A DNA stretch of 64,000 bases from Paraburkholderia guartelaensis (GCF_004353905.1 NZ_SMOD01000007.1:186001-250000), one strand, 5' to 3'. Positions 19,152 through 29,695 are shown, counted from the first letter of the stretch. The notes: generated by a model not told the origin, from the letters alone. Numbers and translations: made by a program.

Positions 19152-19508
19152 TCAGGTCGAGGCTGCCGGGCTGGGCGTGCTCGCTGGGCTGCTTGCGGCG
19201 GGCGCGGCTGTGCTCGAGTCGGTGGAAGCGCTCGCGGCGCCCTCGCTGGCCGGCTTGCTGCCTTCCGACGACGCGCTTTCGCCTGGCGCCTTCGCGCCGG
19301 CCGCCGCGCCGCTCTTACCCCCGTTTCCGCCGCGGAAATCGGTGACGTACCAGCCAGAACCCTTCAGCTGGAAGCCTGCTGCGGTGACCTGCTTGCGAAA
19401 CGTGTCCGCGCCACAGCTCGGGCACTGCGTCAGGGGCGCATCGCTCATCTTTTGGAGCACGTCCTTGTCGAAGCCGCACGACTCGCAGCGATAAGCGTAG
19501 ATCGGCAT
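19152..19508 (-). CDS. FmdB-family zinc-ribbon protein
   Basis: A 118-residue protein whose N-terminal 45 residues form the FmdB/putative regulatory zinc ribbon: MPIYAYRCESCGFDK and QCPSCGAD give the two CxxC pairs. The C-terminal half is low-complexity Ala/Ser/Pro. The role is unknown; the family is often called a regulator without proof. The ATG is supported by AGGAAAGAGATC; an upstream extension of 44 codons in the same frame lacks any such site. Confidence 0.85.
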   Translation of the reverse strand: MPIYAYRCESCGFDKDVLQKMSDAPLTQCPSCGADTFRKQVTAAGFQLKGSGWYVTDFRGGNGGKSGAAAGAKAPGESASSEGSKPASEGAASASTDSSTAAPAASSPASTPSPAAST

Positions 19509-19726
19509 GATCTCTTTCCTGATGAAAATCTGATAATTGCTTGCAAAGCCTTGAATTATAGCCGCAAACCAGGATCGCCCCTGGCATTTACCGGGGTTGG
19601 GTGCCCAGCGAGGAGGGTCGGAGGGTCGCGGCCGCCTCAAGTCAGATGAGGGCAGGTTGCGCGCACATCAAGAGCGCGCGCGGCCATGCAAGGCGGCGCG
19701 CGCATGGAGCGAGCGCCTGGGACAGC

Positions 19727-20377
19727 TCAAACGGGCGACGGCGCGACGTCGTTGCGGCACCACACGAGCCAGCGCTCGCGCCCGACGAAAACGGGCAGCG
19801 AGTCGGCCACGGGCTGATCGTCGGCCAACGTGAAATACGGCGTGAGCAAGGCGTCGAGTTCGTCGCGCGCGATCGCGAACGGCGGCCCCTTGGGCGTCTC
19901 GCCGATGAAGAAGTAGCCCGCGAGCAACGCGCCGGGCTGCAACAGTTGGGCCATGCGGGTGGCGTAGCTCGCGCGCTGCGCTTTGGGCAGCGCGCACAGG
20001 AACGCGCGCTCGAACACCCAGGCCGGCGTGAACGGCGGCGTGTAGGCGTAGAAGTCCGCCTCTTCGACGACGTCGGCGTACTGCCCCAGCGCCGCGCGCG
20101 CGCTCGCGACCGCGGCCGGCGCGAAGTCGATGGCGCGCACCGTACGGCCGCGCTCGGCGAGCCAGCGCGCCTCCCAGGCGTTGCCACAGCCCGGAATCAG
20201 CACCGCGGCCTCGGGGTGCGCCGTGGCGAAGACTTCGAACTGTCGCTGCACGCCCGCCTGATCCCATGGCGTGAAGCCGCGCGCAAAGCGCTCGTCCCAG
20301 AACGAGGGCGACGCCGGGTCGCGGGTTTCGAACTCGGGTACTTCGCCCGGTTGCGGCGGCAGGGTCGGGTCGCTCAT
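19727..20377 (-). CDS. SAM-dependent methyltransferase, TPMT family
   Basis: A 216-residue class I methyltransferase of the thiopurine S-methyltransferase group. It opens with FWDERFARGFTPWDQAGVQ near residue 33 and has the SAM-binding loop VLIPGCGNAWEARWLAERG near 65, then VRAIDFAPAAVASAR. The natural substrate is unknown. The ATG has an AGGAG site. A long frame reads through into ubiB but is out of phase with it. The gene lies 32 bp after the ubiB stop. Confidence 0.87.
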   Translation of the reverse strand: MSDPTLPPQPGEVPEFETRDPASPSFWDERFARGFTPWDQAGVQRQFEVFATAHPEAAVLIPGCGNAWEARWLAERGRTVRAIDFAPAAVASARAALGQYADVVEEADFYAYTPPFTPAWVFERAFLCALPKAQRASYATRMAQLLQPGALLAGYFFIGETPKGPPFAIARDELDALLTPYFTLADDQPVADSLPVFVGRERWLVWCRNDVAPSPV

Positions 20378-20409
20378 CGTCTCACTCCTGGATCTCTTCT
20401 CGGGGTCCG

Positions 20410-21987
20410 TCAGCCACCGTAGGCGAACGCGAGCCACACGCGCGCCGCCACCATGCCGACGCCCACGGCCACGCCGAACACGAGCAGGCCCTGCAGCAGG
20501 CGGTTCGTGCGGCGTTGCTCGGCGAGCATCGCGCGGATCGTCTCGTCGTTCGCGAAACCGCCAGGTTCCTGTCGGTGCAGCAGCGCCTGGTGCACGAGGC
20601 GCGGCAATTGCGGCAGCGTCTTGCTCCATTGCGGCGCTTCGATCTTGAAGCGCTCGTACCAGCCGCGCAGGCCGATCTGCTCGGCCATCCAGCGCTCGAG
20701 ATACGGCTTCGCCGTTTTCCAGAGATCGAGCTCCGGATCGAGCGAGCGCCCGAGGCCCTCGACGTTGAGCATGGTCTTTTGCAGCAGAACGAGTTGCGGC
20801 TGGATTTCCACGTTGAAGCGCCGCGAGGTCTGGAAGAGGCGCAGCAGCACCTGGCCCAGCGAGATGTCCTTCAGCGCCCGGTCGAAATACGGTTCGCACA
20901 CGGCGCGAATCGCGCTTTCCAGCTCTTCCACGCGCGTATTCGGCGGCACCCAGCCCGATTCGATGTGTAGCGTCGCCACGCGGTGATAGTCGCGCTTGAA
21001 GAACGCGAGAAAGTTCTGCGCGAGGTAATTCTTGTCGAAGTCCGACAGCGCGCCGACGATGCCGAAATCGAGCGCGATATAGCGGCCGAAATGCGCGGGA
21101 TCGAGACTCACCTGAATGTTGCCGGGGTGCATGTCGGCGTGAAAGAAGCCGTCGCGGAACACCTGCGTGAAGAAGATTTCCACGCCCTCGCGCGCGAGCT
21201 TCGGAATGTCCACGCCCGCCGCCCGCAGCTTGTCCACCTGGCTGATCGGCACGCCGACCATGCGCTCCATCACGAGCACGTTGGCCGTGCTGAATTCCCA
21301 GTACATTTCCGGCACGAGCAGCAAGTCGAGGCCAGCGAAATTGCGGCGCAACTGGCTGCCGTTGGCGGCCTCGCGCATGAGGTCGAGCTCGTCGTGCAAG
21401 TACTTGTCGAATTCGGCCACCACTTCGCGCGGCTTCAGGCGCTTGCCGTCGGCCCACAGGCGCTCGGCCCAAACGGCGATGTCGCGCAGCAGCGCGAGGT
21501 CGGAATCGATCACCGGACGCATGTTCGGGCGCAGCACCTTCACCGCCACCGGCTTGCCCGCGTGCTGGCCCGACTTCACCTTGGCGAAATGCACCTGTGC
21601 AATCGATGCGCTCGCCACCGGCACGCGCTCGAACTCGTCGAAAATCGTGTCGACCGGTGCGCCCAGCGACTTCTCGATCAGGCCGATCGCCACGTTCGAA
21701 TCGAACGGCGGCACCTGGTCCTGCAGCTTCGCGAGTTCGTTGGCGATATCGGGCGGCAGCAGGTCGCGGCGCGTGGACAGCACCTGGCCGAATTTCACGA
21801 AGATCGGGCCGAGGCTTTCCAGCGCGAGACGCAGACGCAAGCCGGGCGGGTCGTCGAAACGACGCCCGATCGTGGTGATGCGCAGGAGCAGCGCCACACG
21901 CCGGTCGTTGATCCGGCTCAACATCATCTCGTCCAGGCCGAAGCGGATGACGGTGAAGACAATCTTGAGGAAACGCAGAAAACGCAT
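20410..21987 (-). CDS. ubiB: Ubiquinone biosynthesis kinase-like protein UbiB
   Basis: A 525-residue ABC1/ADCK-type atypical kinase that supports ubiquinone synthesis at the inner membrane. Visible features: the family KxGQ motif as [17 protein letters not shown] near residue 65, an alanine-rich nucleotide loop replacement ([13 protein letters not shown]) near 125, the lysine in AVKVLRPNM near 150, MHPGNIQVS and DFGIVGAL near 285-310, and a C-terminal membrane anchor ([22 protein letters not shown]). It follows ubiJ by 18 bp. Confidence 0.95.
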   Translation of the reverse strand: MRFLRFLKIVFTVIRFGLDEMMLSRINDRRVALLLRITTIGRRFDDPPGLRLRLALESLGPIFVKFGQVLSTRRDLLPPDIANELAKLQDQVPPFDSNVAIGLIEKSLGAPVDTIFDEFERVPVASASIAQVHFAKVKSGQHAGKPVAVKVLRPNMRPVIDSDLALLRDIAVWAERLWADGKRLKPREVVAEFDKYLHDELDLMREAANGSQLRRNFAGLDLLLVPEMYWEFSTANVLVMERMVGVPISQVDKLRAAGVDIPKLAREGVEIFFTQVFRDGFFHADMHPGNIQVSLDPAHFGRYIALDFGIVGALSDFDKNYLAQNFLAFFKRDYHRVATLHIESGWVPPNTRVEELESAIRAVCEPYFDRALKDISLGQVLLRLFQTSRRFNVEIQPQLVLLQKTMLNVEGLGRSLDPELDLWKTAKPYLERWMAEQIGLRGWYERFKIEAPQWSKTLPQLPRLVHQALLHRQEPGGFANDETIRAMLAEQRRTNRLLQGLLVFGVAVGVGMVAARVWLAFAYGG

Positions 21988-22005
21988 GTCTGGGGGGCCT
22001 GTTGA

Positions 22006-22647
22006 CTAGCGCGAGCCGCGCGGCGCAGCGCTTTGGCTCCCGCCACCGGCCTGTGATTTTTGTTCGAGCCGCTCGATGCGCTTTTCCACGCGCGCCAGCG
22101 CATCGCGTGCGCGCGACAGCTCTTCATTGAAGCCGTCGAGCTCGGCGCGCCGCACGAGCTGCGGATTTTCATCGAGCAGATATTCCGTGACCGAGCCGAG
22201 CACGTTGCGCCCGGTACGCAGGGCCTGCTCGCTCGCGGCGCGCGCGAGCGTGGCGATACGTGAAGCCGGCGCGTCGCCGATCAGCTTCGCGAGGTCCTCT
22301 TCGGGTTCCCAGCGCAGATGCTCGGCGAGCTTGCCGATGACCTGCGCAAACTCGGCATCGCCCTCGATCTTCACGTGCTTCATCACGGCCGCCTGGCCGC
22401 CCTGCATGAACGACGAGAGCGCGCCTGCGGGCAGCGAGAGCGTCACATCGACGTCGCCCGCATCGTGGTCCTCGACCGCACCCAGATAGCCGTCCGGCTG
22501 CACGAGCAGCGTGAGCACGACAGGCGGACAGGTGAGACGGGCCGTCTTGCCCGCATAGGGGGCGAGACGCTCGCGTGCCCACGTTTCGCGGGCGAGCAGG
22601 TGATTGACGGCAGCAGCGAAGGGCTTGGCGGCAAGAGTCATCGGCAT
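22006..22647 (-). CDS. ubiJ: Ubiquinone biosynthesis accessory factor UbiJ (SCP2 domain)
   Basis: A 213-residue protein with an N-terminal SCP2-like lipid-binding domain (VTLSLPAGALSSFMQGG near residue 80, then VKIEGDAEFAQVIGKLAEHLRW) and a C-terminal coiled coil (EELSRARDALARVEKRIERLEQK). This matches UbiJ, the lipid-binding scaffold of the soluble ubiquinone-synthesis complex. Two ATGs six bases apart are possible; neither has a clear ribosome-binding site. Position between ubiE and ubiB supports the call. Confidence 0.85.
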   Translation of the reverse strand: MPMTLAAKPFAAAVNHLLARETWARERLAPYAGKTARLTCPPVVLTLLVQPDGYLGAVEDHDAGDVDVTLSLPAGALSSFMQGGQAAVMKHVKIEGDAEFAQVIGKLAEHLRWEPEEDLAKLIGDAPASRIATLARAASEQALRTGRNVLGSVTEYLLDENPQLVRRAELDGFNEELSRARDALARVEKRIERLEQKSQAGGGSQSAAPRGSR

Positions 22648-22649
22648 GG

Positions 22650-22687
22650 AATAAGAAAACCCGCACGGGCACAAGCCCGGGCGGGTT
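22650..22687 (-). terminator. Terminator between the Tim44-like gene and ubiJ
   Basis: On the minus strand, AACCCGC pairs with GCGGGTT around an inner GCCCG/CGGGC stem, followed by TTTTCTTATT. It ends almost at the ubiJ start, so it could end the Tim44-like transcript or attenuate entry into ubiJ. Confidence 0.65.
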
Positions 22688-22812
22688 CCTATTGTAACGT
22701 TCGAGCCACAGGATCGCGCCGCCGCCCTGCCCTCTCCCATGCGGCGCGACACCTGGAAGGCGTCGTACGCCGATCTGGATCAAGTCACGAGACGCGCGGC
22801 CCGAGTACCGGC

Positions 22813-23835
22813 TCAGTGAGATTCGACCTGCTGGATGCCCGCGAGCAGCCAGCCTTCGCCCGACGTGCGCGACTTCGAGAGATTCCACACCTCGACGAAC
22901 GGCGCGGCCGGCTCGCCCATGGCTTCGCGAATCAGGCCGGAGAAGCGCACGCTCGCAAGGTATTCGCTGCCGCGGTCTTCCACGCCGAGCAGGTCCGCGT
23001 TGAGCTGCACGACGTCGGTCTGGTTGGGCTGCGCGCCGCGGCCCGCGAGATCGACGCGGACTTCGGCGAACATCTCGGGCGTCGTGAATTCGCGGATGTC
23101 GTCCATGTTGCCGGCGTCCCACGCGGCCTGCAGGCGCACGAAGTAGACCTTGGCGTTGCGCACGAAGGCTTCCGTGTCGAAGCCGGCCGGGATTGACGCG
23201 GCTGCCGCTGCTGGCGCGTCGAGACGCGGCGTGCTCACGGGATTGGCTTCAGGCTCGAGGTACTGCCCCGTGGGCGGCGCGGTGTAGCGCGGCTCCTGCG
23301 GCTGATACCCGCCCGACGACGAGTTCAGGCTGTTCGACGAGTACCCGCCCTGGTACGCGGGTTCCGCGGCACGGCGGCGGCTCATGAACTTGCGGATCAG
23401 CCAGACGGCGATAAAGGCGATGATCGCAATGACGATCATGTTGGCCATCATGCCGGCAAACGCCTCGCCAAGACCGAAGTGCGAAAGCAGCGCGGCGATG
23501 CCGAGACCAGCCGCGAGGCCAGCGATCGGCCCAAGCCAGCGATTGCGCGCCGGTGCGGCCGCAGGAGTAGGAGCCGGCGTGCCGGGAGCGCGCTGGGCAC
23601 CGGCCTGTTGCGCGGGATTCGTGGGGGTGGGCTGGGCCGGCGGCGGCGTGGTGCTGCGCTGCGTAGCCGTGGACGACTGCTTGCCGAAACTGCGGCCGCC
23701 ACCCATGCGGCGAGCCTCCGCATCGAACGACGCGAGGCTGCCGGCAATCAACACGCCAGCAAGGGCCAGGACGCCGATTCGTCTGGCCCACGATGTTGAA
23801 AGCTTTTTGGAAGCATCGATTCGGGGCTCAGACAT
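22813..23835 (-). CDS. Tim44-like domain protein
   Basis: A 340-residue envelope protein. It has an N-terminal signal-like helix (RIGVLALAGVLIAGSLASF, residues 19-37) followed by RRMGGGRSFGKQ, a Pro/Ala-rich linker, two hydrophobic segments near residues 105-150, and a C-terminal Tim44/NTF2-like domain (DTEAFVRNAKVYFVRLQAAWDAG onward, about 215-335). Bacterial Tim44-like proteins have no settled function. It starts 36 bp after the ubiE stop. Confidence 0.85.
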   Translation of the reverse strand: MSEPRIDASKKLSTSWARRIGVLALAGVLIAGSLASFDAEARRMGGGRSFGKQSSTATQRSTTPPPAQPTPTNPAQQAGAQRAPGTPAPTPAAAPARNRWLGPIAGLAAGLGIAALLSHFGLGEAFAGMMANMIVIAIIAFIAVWLIRKFMSRRRAAEPAYQGGYSSNSLNSSSGGYQPQEPRYTAPPTGQYLEPEANPVSTPRLDAPAAAAASIPAGFDTEAFVRNAKVYFVRLQAAWDAGNMDDIREFTTPEMFAEVRVDLAGRGAQPNQTDVVQLNADLLGVEDRGSEYLASVRFSGLIREAMGEPAAPFVEVWNLSKSRTSGEGWLLAGIQQVESH

Positions 23836-23871
23836 AGCGGAAATTCCTTTAAAGACAGTGAGTTGAGAACA

Positions 23872-24603
23872 CTAATACTTTGTGCCGACGTGTAAGGCTA
23901 CCACGCCAGCTGACAAATTGTAATATTTGACGGCGTCGAGGCCGACTTGTTCCATCATCGTCTTGAGTGTTTCCTGGTCCGGGTGCATGCGGATCGATTC
24001 CGCGAGGTACTGGTAGCTGTCCGCGTCCTGGGCGAAGCGCTTGCCGAGCCACGGCAGCACCTTGAACGAGTAGACGTCGTATGCCTTCTTGAGCGGCTCC
24101 CAGACCTTCGAGAATTCGAGCACGAGCACGCGGCCGCCCGGCTTGAGCACACGGCGCATCTCGGCGAGCGCGGCGTCCTTATGCGTCATGTTGCGCAGCC
24201 CGAAAGCCACCGTCACCACGTCGAAGTAGTTGTCCGGAAAGGGAATTTTCTCGGCGTCGCAAAGGAGCGCCGGCGTGATCACGCCGTTGTCGATCAGGCG
24301 GTCGCGGCCCACCCGCAGCATCGACTCGTTGATGTCGGTGTGCCAGACCTCGCCCGTCGGGCCCGCTTTCTTCGCGAACGCCATGGAAAGGTCGCCGGTG
24401 CCGCCAGCAATATCGAGCACCTTCGCGCCGGGCCGGATGTTCGCCTGCGCGATCGTGAACGCCTTCCACGCGCGGTGCAGCCCGCCCGACATCAGATCGT
24501 TCATCAGGTCGTAGTTCGAGGCGACCGAGTGAAACACGCCGGCCACCTTCTTCGCCTTGTCCTGTTCGTCGACTGTCTGATAGCCGAAGTGGGTTTTGCT
24601 CAT
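23872..24603 (-). CDS. ubiE: Ubiquinone/menaquinone C-methyltransferase UbiE
   Basis: A 243-residue SAM-dependent C-methyltransferase acting in ubiquinone synthesis. The signature TTFGYQ-like opening ([17 protein letters not shown]), [16 protein letters not shown] near residue 63, [16 protein letters not shown], and the family motif [25 protein letters not shown] near 145 are all present. Full length; its C terminus ([14 protein letters not shown]) matches the family end. Confidence 0.97.
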   Translation of the reverse strand: MSKTHFGYQTVDEQDKAKKVAGVFHSVASNYDLMNDLMSGGLHRAWKAFTIAQANIRPGAKVLDIAGGTGDLSMAFAKKAGPTGEVWHTDINESMLRVGRDRLIDNGVITPALLCDAEKIPFPDNYFDVVTVAFGLRNMTHKDAALAEMRRVLKPGGRVLVLEFSKVWEPLKKAYDVYSFKVLPWLGKRFAQDADSYQYLAESIRMHPDQETLKTMMEQVGLDAVKYYNLSAGVVALHVGTKY

Positions 24604-24690
24604 CGCGCTCGTCCTTTCGCGGAAGGGTGTTTGATTGGAGTGCTGCGCCGCTGTCAGAGAAGCGGCGGGGCTGGATCGTAACAGGAAGCG

Positions 24691-25104
24691 TCAGTGGCAG
24701 TGGCCATGCGCGGCAGGGGGCGCCGCCATAGGTGCGTCGCGCTCGACGCCCGCTGCCTTCAGTCTGGCGAAATATTCCGCCCAGAGCTCGTCCTGGCGTG
24801 TGGCGAGCTCGTAGAGCTGGTCCCACGAATAGATGCCGGTGTTGTGGCCGTCGGAGAACGTGGGCTGCAGCGCGTAGTTGCCGACACCTTCAAGCGCCGT
24901 AATCGTCACCTCACGCTTGCCCGTCTGCAGCGTTTCCTGGCCGGGCCCGTGCCCGCGCACCTCCGCCGAGGGCGAATACACGCGCATCAGCTCGAAGGGC
25001 ACGCGGTAGCTCTCCCCGTTCGCATACTGGAGTTCCAGCACGCGCGAGACGGCGTGCACCACGACGCCGCTTGGCACCGGCGTATCGGATTTCAGTCCAC
25101 TCAT
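24691..25104 (-). CDS. DUF971 (gamma-butyrobetaine hydroxylase-like N-terminal domain) protein
   Basis: A 137-residue protein of the DUF971 family, related to the N-terminal domain of gamma-butyrobetaine hydroxylase. LELQYANGESYRVPFELMRVYSPSAEVRGHG at residues 23-53 and the HNTGIYSWDQLYELA segment near 86 are typical. It lacks the oxygenase domain, so it is not a hydroxylase; the stand-alone form is of unknown function, often near ubiE as here. The C terminus ends HGHCH, which might bind metal. Confidence 0.83.
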   Translation of the reverse strand: MSGLKSDTPVPSGVVVHAVSRVLELQYANGESYRVPFELMRVYSPSAEVRGHGPGQETLQTGKREVTITALEGVGNYALQPTFSDGHNTGIYSWDQLYELATRQDELWAEYFARLKAAGVERDAPMAAPPAAHGHCH

Positions 25105-25118
25105 GATCGTTCCCGCTG

Positions 25119-25161
25119 TTGGATGCGTATTGGACGCAATTGGACGCGCATTGGACGCTCA
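25119..25161. repeat. Four phased copies of TTGGAYGC
   Basis: TTGGATGC, TTGGACGC, TTGGACGC and TTGGACGC begin at 25119, 25130, 25140 and 25151, a 10-11 bp period equal to one helical turn. They lie 15-57 bp upstream of the DUF971 start, reading GCGTCCAA on that gene's strand. Confidence 0.7.
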
Positions 25162-25181
25162 CCGCCGCGCCCGCTCAGGCC

Positions 25182-25607
25182 TTAAGCCTGCTCCATTTCC
25201 TGGCGCACCGCGTCGCGCAGCAGCGTGGCCTGCGCGCGGCGCTGGCCCAGCATCGCTTCGGACACCGTGCGCTGGCGCGGCGCCCAGACGGGCAGCGGGA
25301 AATGTGCGTCGTTGGTGAAGCGCGGAATGACGTGCCAGTGCACGTGCGGCACCTGGTTGCCGAGGCTCGCCAGATTCACCTTCGAAGGCTGCATGACGCG
25401 GCGCAGCGCACGCTCGACGGCGTACACCGCGCGCATCAGATGTGCCCGGTCATCCGCGCCCAGGTCCGAGAATTCCGCGACGTGCGCATTCCAGATGACC
25501 CGGCAAAAGCCGGGATAGTCGGCCTCGGCAGTCGCGAGCACGACGCGCATGCGCTCGTCCTGCCACAGCACATCGCCGCCTTCCTCACTGCAGAATACGC
25601 ATGTCAT
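25182..25607 (-). CDS. HIT family protein
   Basis: A 141-residue histidine-triad protein, a nucleotide hydrolase or transferase by family. The triad is HVHWHVIPR near residue 92. An N-terminal CxxC (MTCVFCSEEGG) suggests a zinc site, as in the Ap4A-hydrolase-like subgroup. The substrate is unknown. It reads towards the DUF971 gene on the same strand, with the phased repeats between. Confidence 0.87.
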   Translation of the reverse strand: MTCVFCSEEGGDVLWQDERMRVVLATAEADYPGFCRVIWNAHVAEFSDLGADDRAHLMRAVYAVERALRRVMQPSKVNLASLGNQVPHVHWHVIPRFTNDAHFPLPVWAPRQRTVSEAMLGQRRAQATLLRDAVRQEMEQA

Positions 25608-25648
25608 CGTCGTCCCCGAACCCGTTCACGGAAAATTGAGCGCAGCCA

Positions 25649-28600
25649 TTAGACCAGCACGCGCTCGATTCCGCCATTGTTCGCGTTCTGAACGTAGTCC
25701 GCCATCCAGTTTTCGCCAAGTATGTGGCGAGCGATTTCCACCACGATGTAATCGGCTTCGATGTTGGCGTCTTCGTTGTACCGCGACAGACCCTGGAGGC
25801 ACGACGGGCAAGACGTGAGAATCTTGACGTCCTGCGTCGTACCCTGCCCGCCCGCTTCCTGCTGCGTCGCCGGCTGCACCCCGTTCGCGCCGTTGCCGAC
25901 GATCGGAATGCCGCGCAGCTTCGCCGCGCCCTTGCGGATTTCCTCTTCCTTGCGGAAGCGCACCTGCGTCGAAATGTCCGGGCGCGTCACGGCCAGCGTA
26001 CCCGACTCGCCGCAGCAGCGATCGTTCTTCTCGATCTTGTAGCCGTCCTTCTCCGAACCCATCAGCTCATTGACGAGCTTGACCGGATCCATCGTCTTGA
26101 TCGGCGTGTGACACGGGTCGTGGTACATGTAGCGCGTGCCCGTCACGCCGTCGAGCTTGATGCCCTTCTCGAGCAGGAACTCGTGGATGTCGATGATGCG
26201 GCATCCCGGGAAAATCTTGTCGAATTCATAACCCGCGAGCTGGTCGTAACACGTCCCGCACGACACCACGACGGTCTTGATGTCGAGGTAGTTGAGCGTG
26301 TTCGCGACGCGGTGGAACAGCACGCGGTTATCGGTGACGATCTTCTCGGCCTTGTCGTACTGGCCCGAGCCGCGCTGCGGATAGCCGCAGCACAGGTAGC
26401 CCGGCGGCAGCACCGTCTGCACGCCCGCTTCCCAGAGCATGGCCTGAGTGGCGAGGCCCACTTGCGAGAACAGACGCTCCGAGCCGCAGCCCGGGAAGTA
26501 GAACACCGCTTCCGAATCGACGTTCGTCGTCTTCGGGTTGCGGATGATCGGCACGATCTTGTTGTCTTCGATGTCGAGCAACGCGCGCGCCGTCTTCTTC
26601 GGCAGGTTGCCCGGCATCTTCTTGTTGACGAAGTGGATCACCTGCTCGACCACGGCCGGCTTGCCCGTCGATGCGGGCGGCAGCGCCGTCTGCTTCTTCA
26701 CGACCTTCTTGAGCAGGTCGTTGCCGAGACGCTGCGCCTTGTAGCCCACGCCCATCATCGCGGTGCGCGCGAGATTGATGGTCTGCGGGTTCGTGGCGTT
26801 CAGGAAGAACATGCCCGCCGCGTTGCCCGCGTTGAACTTCTTCTTGCCCATCTTGCGCAGCAGATTGCGCATGTTCATCGTCACGTCGCCGAAGTCGATC
26901 TTGACCGGGCACGGCGTCACGCACTTGTGGCAGACCGTGCAGTGGTCGGCCACGTCGTTGAACTCGTCCCAGTGCTTGATCGACACGCCGCGGCGCGTCT
27001 GCTCTTCGTACAGGAACGCCTCGACCAGCAGCGACGTGGCGAGGATCTTGTTGCGCGGGCTGTACAGCAGGTTCGCGCGCGGCACGTGCGTCGCGCACAC
27101 CGGCTTGCACTTGCCGCAACGCAGGCAGTCCTTCACCGAATCGGCGATCGCGCCGATGTCGGACTGCTTCATGATGAGCGACTCGTAGCCCATCAGGCCG
27201 AACGACGGCGTGTAGGCGTTGCGCAGGTCGGCGCCTTCGAGCAGCTTGCCCGCGTTGAAGCGGCCTTGCGGATCGACGCGTTGCTTGTAGGCGCGGAACT
27301 CGGCGATCTCCTCATCCGTGAGGAATTCGAGCTTCGTGATGCCGATGCCGTGCTCACCCGAGATCACGCCGTCGAGCGAACGCGCGAGCTTCATGATGCG
27401 CGCGACCGCATGGTGCGCGTCCTGCAGCATCTCGTAGTTGTCGGAGTTGACCGGCAGGTTCGTGTGCACGTTGCCGTCGCCGGCGTGCATGTGCAGCGCC
27501 ACGAACACGCGGCCGCGCAGCACCTTCTTGTGGATCGCCTGGGTCTCGTCGAGGATCGGCTTGAATTCGCCGCCATTGAAGATCTTGCGCAGTTCCGCGC
27601 GGATCTCCTGCTTCCACGAGATCCGCACCGTGCGGTCCTGAGTCACGTGGAAGACGTTGGCGTCCGGCTGCGCGTCCACGCGGTCGGCGAACTTTTCCGC
27701 CAGCGCCTCGTAACCCAGTTGCACGAGATAGTGCTGCGCCTCGCGCAGCGACAGATCGAGCTTCTCGCCCACGAAGGTCCAGCGCTCGCGCACGCGCTTG
27801 AGCAGGTCGAGCGCCTGCTGGACGCGGTCTTCGAGCAACTCCGCGGAGGGAATCTCGTTCGCGTCGTCCGTCTTGCCGAGCGGCAGCTTGCCCGCTTTGA
27901 AGAACGCTTCGAGCGCGTCGACCAGTTGCAGCTTGTTCTTGATCGACAGCTCGATGTTGATGCGCTCGATGCCGTCCGTGTACTCGCCCATGCGGTTGAG
28001 CGGGATCACGACGTCTTCGTTGATCTTGAACGCGTTGGTGTGCTTGGCAATGGCGGCCGTGCGGCTGCGGTCGAGCCAGAAGCGCTTGCGCGCCTCGGCG
28101 GACACCGCGACGAAGCCTTCGCCGCTCTTGCCGTTGGCCATGCGGATGACTTCCGAGGTCGCGGCGGCCACGGCATCGGCGTCGTCGCCGACGATGTCGC
28201 CGATCAGCACCATCTTCGGAAACGCGTTGCGCTTGCTCTTGGTCGCGTAGCCCACGGCGCGCAGATAGCGCTCGTCGAGGTGCTCGAGGCCCGCGAGAAT
28301 CGCGCCGCCCTGCTTCGACGTTTCGAACAGGTAGTCCTTGATCTCGACGATGCTCGGAATCGCCTCACGCGCCTGGCCGAAGAACTCGAGACACACCGTG
28401 CGCGTATGCGCGGGCATCTTGTGCAGCACCCAGCGCGCGGACGTGATGAGCCCGTCGCAGCCTTCCTTCTGCACGCCCGGCAGGCCCGCGAGGAATTTGT
28501 CGGTGACGTCCTTGCCGAGGCCTTCCTTGCGGAAGCGCTTGCCTTCGATATCGAGCGATTCGGAGCGCAGCAGCTTTTCGCCCGGCGCGTATTCGCCGTC

Positions 28601-29695
28601 GAACCACTTCAGCTCGAAGCGCGCCACGGGAATGTCGTGGATCTTGCCCATGTTGTGGTCAAGACGCGTGACCTCGAGCCAGTTGCCCTGCGGGTCGACC
28701 ATGCGCCACCAGGCGAGATTGTCGAGCGCCGTGCCCCACAGCACGGCCTTCTTGCCGCCCGCGTTCATCGCGACGTTGCCGCCGATGCAGGACGCATCGA
28801 GCGAAGTCGGATCGACTGCGAAGACGAAGCCTGCAGCGTCGGCGGCCTCGGTCACGCGGCGCGTGACCACGCCCGCGCCCGAGAAAATGGTCGCGACCTT
28901 GCGGTCCACGCCCGGCAGGTCGGTCATCTCGACGGGGCCGAGCTGCTCGAGCTTTTCGGTATTGATGACGGCGGAGAACGGGGTGAGCGGCACCGCGCCG
29001 CCCGTGTAGCCCGTACCGCCTCCGCGCGGAATCACGGTGAGGCCGAGTTCGAAACAGGCCTTGATGAGGCCGGCGATTTCGGCTTCGGTATCGGGCGTGA
29101 GGACGACGAACGGATATTCCACGCGCCAGTCGGTCGCGTCGGTCACGTGCGAGACGCGCGCGAGGCCGTCGAAGCGGATGTTGTCCTTCGCCGTGCGCTT
29201 GCCGAGCACCTTCGTCGCGCGGCGGCGCAGGTCGGCCATCTTCTCGAACTCGCCCGCGAAGGCATCGATGGCGCGGCGCGTGGCGCTGACCAGTTTTTCG
29301 ACGCGCGCGGCGCGGTCCACGCCTTCCTTGTCGGTGTGCTCCTGCAGGTCGGCGCGGCGGCGCTTCTCGATTTCGGCGAGGCGGTGGTTCAACGCCTCGA
29401 TCAGGAGCGCCCGGCGCTTCGGATTGTCGAGCAGATCGTCCTGCAGATACGGGTTGCGGCGCACGACCCAGATGTCGCCCAGCACTTCGTAGAGCATGCG
29501 CGCCGAACGACCGGTGCGGCGCTCCGCGCGCAGCTCGGCGAGCGCGTTCCATGCGTCTTCGCCGAGCAGGCGGATGACGATTTCGCGGTCCGAAAACGAC
29601 GTGTAGTTATAGGGAATCTCGCGCAGGCGCGGTTCGATGTCGGCGGCCACGGCGGCGGCGGCGCCGTGAGGATCGAAAACTTGAGGTGCGTTCAT
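25649..29695 (-). CDS. Large FAD-linked/4Fe-4S oxidoreductase with DUF3683
   Basis: A 1348-residue cytoplasmic or membrane-associated fusion enzyme. Domains in order: DUF3683 (about 20-90); an FAD-binding domain of the 4-cresol/D-lactate dehydrogenase type with [16 protein letters not shown] near 222 and [12 protein letters not shown] near 305; FAD-oxidase C-terminal region to about 830 with [19 protein letters not shown] near 730; two 4Fe-4S motifs, [11 protein letters not shown] near 855 and [12 protein letters not shown] near 918; and two cysteine-rich CCG domains ([13 protein letters not shown] near 1100; [10 protein letters not shown] near 1245). It probably oxidises a 2-hydroxy acid and passes electrons to the quinone pool; the substrate is unknown. 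The MNAPQVFD start is chosen because the upstream 45 codons are low-complexity. Confidence 0.9.
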   Translation of the reverse strand: MNAPQVFDPHGAAAAVAADIEPRLREIPYNYTSFSDREIVIRLLGEDAWNALAELRAERRTGRSARMLYEVLGDIWVVRRNPYLQDDLLDNPKRRALLIEALNHRLAEIEKRRRADLQEHTDKEGVDRAARVEKLVSATRRAIDAFAGEFEKMADLRRRATKVLGKRTAKDNIRFDGLARVSHVTDATDWRVEYPFVVLTPDTEAEIAGLIKACFELGLTVIPRGGGTGYTGGAVPLTPFSAVINTEKLEQLGPVEMTDLPGVDRKVATIFSGAGVVTRRVTEAADAAGFVFAVDPTSLDASCIGGNVAMNAGGKKAVLWGTALDNLAWWRMVDPQGNWLEVTRLDHNMGKIHDIPVARFELKWFDGEYAPGEKLLRSESLDIEGKRFRKEGLGKDVTDKFLAGLPGVQKEGCDGLITSARWVLHKMPAHTRTVCLEFFGQAREAIPSIVEIKDYLFETSKQGGAILAGLEHLDERYLRAVGYATKSKRNAFPKMVLIGDIVGDDADAVAAATSEVIRMANGKSGEGFVAVSAEARKRFWLDRSRTAAIAKHTNAFKINEDVVIPLNRMGEYTDGIERINIELSIKNKLQLVDALEAFFKAGKLPLGKTDDANEIPSAELLEDRVQQALDLLKRVRERWTFVGEKLDLSLREAQHYLVQLGYEALAEKFADRVDAQPDANVFHVTQDRTVRISWKQEIRAELRKIFNGGEFKPILDETQAIHKKVLRGRVFVALHMHAGDGNVHTNLPVNSDNYEMLQDAHHAVARIMKLARSLDGVISGEHGIGITKLEFLTDEEIAEFRAYKQRVDPQGRFNAGKLLEGADLRNAYTPSFGLMGYESLIMKQSDIGAIADSVKDCLRCGKCKPVCATHVPRANLLYSPRNKILATSLLVEAFLYEEQTRRGVSIKHWDEFNDVADHCTVCHKCVTPCPVKIDFGDVTMNMRNLLRKMGKKKFNAGNAAGMFFLNATNPQTINLARTAMMGVGYKAQRLGNDLLKKVVKKQTALPPASTGKPAVVEQVIHFVNKKMPGNLPKKTARALLDIEDNKIVPIIRNPKTTNVDSEAVFYFPGCGSERLFSQVGLATQAMLWEAGVQTVLPPGYLCCGYPQRGSGQYDKAEKIVTDNRVLFHRVANTLNYLDIKTVVVSCGTCYDQLAGYEFDKIFPGCRIIDIHEFLLEKGIKLDGVTGTRYMYHDPCHTPIKTMDPVKLVNELMGSEKDGYKIEKNDRCCGESGTLAVTRPDISTQVRFRKEEEIRKGAAKLRGIPIVGNGANGVQPATQQEAGGQGTTQDVKILTSCPSCLQGLSRYNEDANIEADYIVVEIARHILGENWMADYVQNANNGGIERVLV

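Noticed and set aside
19727-21472. A single 581-residue fusion of ubiB and the methyltransferase
   Set aside because: The long frame reads ubiB out of phase; ubiB has its own full-length frame and stop at 20410, and the methyltransferase has its own ribosome-binding site.
24691-25104. Gamma-butyrobetaine dioxygenase
   Set aside because: Only the N-terminal DUF971 part is present; the iron and 2-oxoglutarate binding domain is missing.
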